Origin: Treponema sp.
Lineage (GTDB): Bacteria; Spirochaetota; Spirochaetia; Treponematales; Breznakiellaceae
Direction of reading: 5' to 3'
Assembly (NCBI GenBank): GCA_031281925.1
Contig: JAITES010000241.1
Location: forward strand, 1-23,668
DNA length: 23,668 nucleotides
The notes under the pieces were generated by a model that was given only the letters and a program-made list of their open reading frames with translations, had not been told where the DNA came from and ran no database searches. Position numbers and translations under genes: made by a program. This document shows, piece after piece, positions 21,018 to 23,668 of this stretch. Numbering within the stretch: the stretch's first letter is position 1; the number at the start of each line of letters is the position of its first letter.

Positions 21018-22379
21018 ATGAACGATACAGGAAAACGGCTGGAGGCTCTGGGCTGCGCTGTTCCGGAGATCCTGCTTCCCGCTCCGGGAGTAGACCTGGA
21101 AAAATGGGCGGTGGTGGCCTGTGATCAGTATACCCAGGATCGCGGCTACTGGGAGAAGGTTGAAGCATTTACGAAAGGTTCCCCTTCGGCGCTGAACATC
21201 ATCTTTCCCGAAGTCTACCTTGGGGACTCAGGCCGGCAGGAGAGGATTAAGGCGATTCATCAAACCATGGATTCCTGGCTTGCCGGAGGGATTCTTGCGC
21301 CGCCCCGGAAAGGCTGCATGTATATAGAGCGGATCTTCGGAGAGAATTCCTGCAGACAGGGGCTTCTCATGGCGCTTGACCTGGAACAGTATGACTGGAG
21401 GCCCGAAGGGCGGCTGATGATCCGCTGTACCGAAGGGACGCTTCCCGAGCGGCTCCCTCCCCGGATGGATATACGCCGGGGCGCTTCCCTGGAGATTCCC
21501 CACATTCTTGTTCTCATTGATGACGCGGACTTAAGCCTCTTTCCCGCCCTTGCAAAGCGGGCAAAAGCTTCCGATCCTGGGCGCGGGGAAACAGGACGCA
21601 GCGCATACCGGAGTCCCCTGATGCAGGATTCCGGGGAGATTGCCGGCTGGTTTCTTGAGGATGAAGAAGACTGGGCCTTTATTGCCGGCTGCCTTGAGGA
21701 ACTCTCCCGCCGTTCCCTTAAACGCTACGGTTCTGCTTCGCAGGAGCCCTTTCTCTTTGCCGTGGGAGACGGAAACCATTCCCTGGCCACCGCCAAAAAC
21801 ATCTGGGAGGAGTACAAAAAGACCCATGCCGGGGAAGCGGGTCTGGACAGCCATCCACTGCGCTGGGCCATGGTGGAAATCGGGAATCTCTATGATGAAG
21901 GCATACGCTTTGAACCCATTCACCGGGTTTTGTTCGGCACGGACGAAGAGCGGCTCTGCAAGACCCTTTCATCTTTACCGGGTTTCAGTGTATGGGAAGG
22001 GACAAGCCGGGAAAACCTTCTTGACTTCGTGAAAGACGACAGGGCCCGGGGCAGCCGTTACGGCATCCTGAGTGCCGGCGGACGAAAAATCAGCCTGGTG
22101 GAAAGCAGCGAGACGGGGATCTCCACAACGGCCCTGCAGCCCCTGCTTGACAGCTTTGTCCGGGAAACAGGCTGCGGAATCGACTACATCCACGGAAGCG
22201 GCGAAGTCTTCCGTCTGGCGGAAAGCGGAGGCGCGACAGGGATACTGCTCCCCCCGGTACGGAAAAACGGCCTCTTTGAAACGGTGGCCCGGAAAGGCCC
22301 CCTGGCCCGGAAAAGCTTCTCCATGGGGGAAGCGGCGGAAAAGAGATTCTATCTTGAATGCAGGAAACTTAAACGCTGA
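21018..22379 (+). CDS. DUF1015 family protein
   Basis: A 453-residue protein of the DUF1015 family. Its N-terminal WAVVACDQYTQDRGYWEKVE and PEVYL, and the central block FAVGDGNHSLATAKNIWEEY (G250-D-G-N-H254-S), are the family's signature; the GDGNHS turn corresponds to the DGHHR-type motif of other members. The family is related in part to ParB/sulfiredoxin-fold proteins, and some archaeal relatives phosphorylate free serine, but no function can be assigned here. ATG 21018 has only a weak TGAG upstream. It is divergent from the ThuA-like gene with 143 bp between them. The stop is followed by 132 bp of GC-rich non-coding DNA before the convergent Uma2 gene. Confidence 0.85.
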   Translation: MNDTGKRLEALGCAVPEILLPAPGVDLEKWAVVACDQYTQDRGYWEKVEAFTKGSPSALNIIFPEVYLGDSGRQERIKAIHQTMDSWLAGGILAPPRKGCMYIERIFGENSCRQGLLMALDLEQYDWRPEGRLMIRCTEGTLPERLPPRMDIRRGASLEIPHILVLIDDADLSLFPALAKRAKASDPGRGETGRSAYRSPLMQDSGEIAGWFLEDEEDWAFIAGCLEELSRRSLKRYGSASQEPFLFAVGDGNHSLATAKNIWEEYKKTHAGEAGLDSHPLRWAMVEIGNLYDEGIRFEPIHRVLFGTDEERLCKTLSSLPGFSVWEGTSRENLLDFVKDDRARGSRYGILSAGGRKISLVESSETGISTTALQPLLDSFVRETGCGIDYIHGSGEVFRLAESGGATGILLPPVRKNGLFETVARKGPLARKSFSMGEAAEKRFYLECRKLKR

Positions 22380-22511
22380 GGATGGCCGCCGAAGCCACGG
22401 AAATAGAGCATATCAGCCCGGCAATCGCAAGGTCAATCTCACCCCCGTGTGGTTGAGGGGCGGAATTTGGCGCATGGCGCCGCTGCGTTTACCCGCCTCC
22501 GCGTTACCGGC

Positions 22512-23132
22512 TTAGGCTTTTGGCGCTATGGCGTCCCAGATGCTTTTAAAACCGATCCGCAGGCCCGGCAGGATGGAAACGGCCAGGGCTTCAGCATTGC
22601 TGTAGACCCTGGAAATATAATGCTCCGGCGGTTCGTCGTCCCCTCTTTCAAGAATATGCACCTGGATATTCTTTGTTTCCGGGTCAATGATCCAGTACTC
22701 CCGTACCCCCGCCTTGAGGAATTTGGTGAATTTGCGAAGCAGGGGAATTTCGGTATTTGAAGGGGAGAGGATCTCGATAACCATATCCGGCGCCCCCCGG
22801 CAGGCCTTTCCGTCGGCAATTTTGGATGCATCGCAGATGACCAGCAGATCCGGCTGGACAACCGTATCGTCGCTTTCATCATCCCTGGGGAAAAGCCGCA
22901 CGTCAAAGGGCGCCGCAAAGACCTGGCAGGGCTTGCCCTTGAGAAAATTCCAGAATTGTCCAAAGAGTTCCCCGCTTACGATTTGATGATTCACCGAAGG
23001 CGCGGACATCATATAGGCCTCGCCGTTTATGATCTCGTAGCGTTTGTCAGTTTCCCAGGCAGAATAATCCGCATAGGTGTAGCGGCTCGTTTCCGTTTCG
23101 CTTTCAAAATCGTTTTCATAGGCTGTTGACAT
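22512..23132 (-). CDS. Uma2-family (DUF820) restriction-endonuclease-fold protein
   Basis: A 206-residue Uma2 protein of the PD-(D/E)XK nuclease superfamily. Blocks are YADYSAWETDKRYEIINGEA near residues 20-39, NHQIVSGELFGQF at 48-60, VQPDLLVICD with D95, MVIEILSPSN with E120, and REYWIIDPETK; D95 and E120 are the expected metal ligands. The frame stays open 120 codons further upstream, but ATG 23132 has a strong GGAAGGAG at 23138-23145 and gives the normal family length. Uma2 genes are often multicopy in spirochaetes and cyanobacteria, and their biological role is unclear. It is convergent with the DUF1015 gene. Confidence 0.85.
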   Translation of the reverse strand: MSTAYENDFESETETSRYTYADYSAWETDKRYEIINGEAYMMSAPSVNHQIVSGELFGQFWNFLKGKPCQVFAAPFDVRLFPRDDESDDTVVQPDLLVICDASKIADGKACRGAPDMVIEILSPSNTEIPLLRKFTKFLKAGVREYWIIDPETKNIQVHILERGDDEPPEHYISRVYSNAEALAVSILPGLRIGFKSIWDAIAPKA

Positions 23133-23571
23133 GAGCGCTCCTTCCCTTGAGTATAAACGTCCCTGACGAATAAATCTATGACTGACAGCTCCGAGTTTTT
23201 TTGGCTCACGTGTCTTACTGGTAACGGATGTGCCGCCCTGATTAATTGCCCAATACACTTTCCCGTTACGCCGGTTGTAGCGCAGCACGTCGTTCATGTT
23301 AAGGCGGATTCCCGGAAGTTCCGTTATCTCCGAAAGGGCCTTGCCTTCCCCGTCGATTACCAGCATGTACGTGGAGTATTCATACACATAGGTTGTTTTC
23401 GCGTCTTCATCGGAAGTACATACCGTAACGGAACCGTCTTCATTCACAAAGGTCAAAAAGGCGAATTGGATTCTGACGATCTCTTTTCGCAAGCTCGGTC
23501 ATAATATCCGCGCTTATGTTGTTTTGGATAACAACAAGTGATATTAAAACACTGCTGTCCGGTTTAATCAC
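23133..23571 (-). pseudogene. Broken or overlapping reading frames upstream of Uma2
   Basis: A GTG at 23571 with GGAGG 7 nt before it starts a 43-codon frame (VIKPDSSVLISLVVIQNN, later MTELAKRDRQNPIRLFDL) that ends at TGA 23440-23442. From 23498 a second frame, shifted by one base, has protein-like content (VNEDGSVTVCTSDEDAK, later YVYEYSTYMLVIDGEGKAL and NGKVYWAIN) and runs on into Uma2 with no stop. The two overlap around a T5 run near 23450-23455. A single frameshift would join them into one gene of roughly 150 residues. I do not recognise either part. It may be a decayed gene, a sequencing error, or a start-within-gene arrangement. Confidence 0.4.
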
Positions 23572-23668
23572 AACAACCCCTCCAGCAAGAGCTGAGGCGA
23601 AACTATTTTAGGCGGAGGAGGCCTGTTCGTACATAACTCCAGAATAGACCCTTTGGTAAGAAGCGTCG
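23568..23668 (-). CDS. Unidentified CDS, C-terminal fragment (partial)
   Basis: An open frame from the right edge (ILELCTNRPPPPKIVSPQLL, then LEGLL) ends at TGA 23568-23570. That TGA overlaps the GTG start of the next frame as GTGA, the usual sign of translational coupling within an operon. Only 32 residues are visible, so no family can be named. Confidence 0.4.
   Translation of the reverse strand, partial: TLLTKGSILELCTNRPPPPKIVSPQLLLEGLL

Noticed and set aside
22382..22456. A 24-codon frame just after the DUF1015 stop (ATG two bases after TGA)
   Set aside because: The only purine-rich sequence (GAGG) touches the start codon, and the peptide is unremarkable. The stretch 22380-22511 is GC-rich with a small GGCGC/GCGCC stem and nothing else I can support.
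22512..23492. A single 326-residue Uma2 protein starting at TTG 23492
   Set aside because: A much stronger start exists at ATG 23132 with GGAAGGAG, and the shorter product has the usual Uma2 length; the upstream part is treated separately.

Overview
The window reads as a typical bacterial chromosome segment. Its best match is a gut-type spirochaete of the Treponema lineage, possibly a termite-gut treponeme. This rests on moderate-to-high GC coding sequence, a solute-binding protein whose signal peptide ends in the treponemal style FAGGKK, a short-form HPF next to rpoN, and several glycan-type ABC importers. The assignment is an inference; the window holds no rRNA, tRNA or other marker that would fix it. 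I saw no CRISPR array, insertion sequence or tRNA.

Left part (1-6660, plus strand). The tail of a type B carboxylesterase is followed, after a strong promoter, by an LplB-type permease, a YtcP-type permease, a large lipoprotein solute-binding protein, a 653-residue protein with about five membrane helices fused to a linalool dehydratase/isomerase-like (LDI-like) domain, and a 37-residue membrane microprotein. This probable operon is the most unusual part of the window. It couples an oligosaccharide-type importer to a membrane-anchored member of an enzyme family best known from terpene chemistry. After it come a promoter with an internal inverted repeat, two tandem copies of a 66-bp structured repeat, and a small FMN-binding PNPOx-like gene closed by a strong terminator.

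Middle part (6711-13825, minus strand). Read in the direction of transcription: a reductive activator of corrinoid proteins (RACE type), a PocR/AraC regulator abutting it, then (from its own promoter, with a perfect cre-like LacI-family operator upstream) a solute-binding protein, two MalF/MalG-type permeases and a uroporphyrinogen-decarboxylase-family methyltransferase-like protein. The composition suggests uptake and corrinoid-dependent demethylation of a methylated substrate, but no corrinoid-binding protein is encoded here.

Right part (13896-23668). Housekeeping and accessory genes: uvrC; a single-domain response regulator with a probably leaderless mRNA; an ABC exporter behind a leader that carries a third copy of the structured repeat and a 17-codon ORF; rpoN-hpf; a ThuA-like gene under a second perfect cre-like operator; a DUF1015 protein; a Uma2-family nuclease-like gene; and partial or broken reading frames at the edge.
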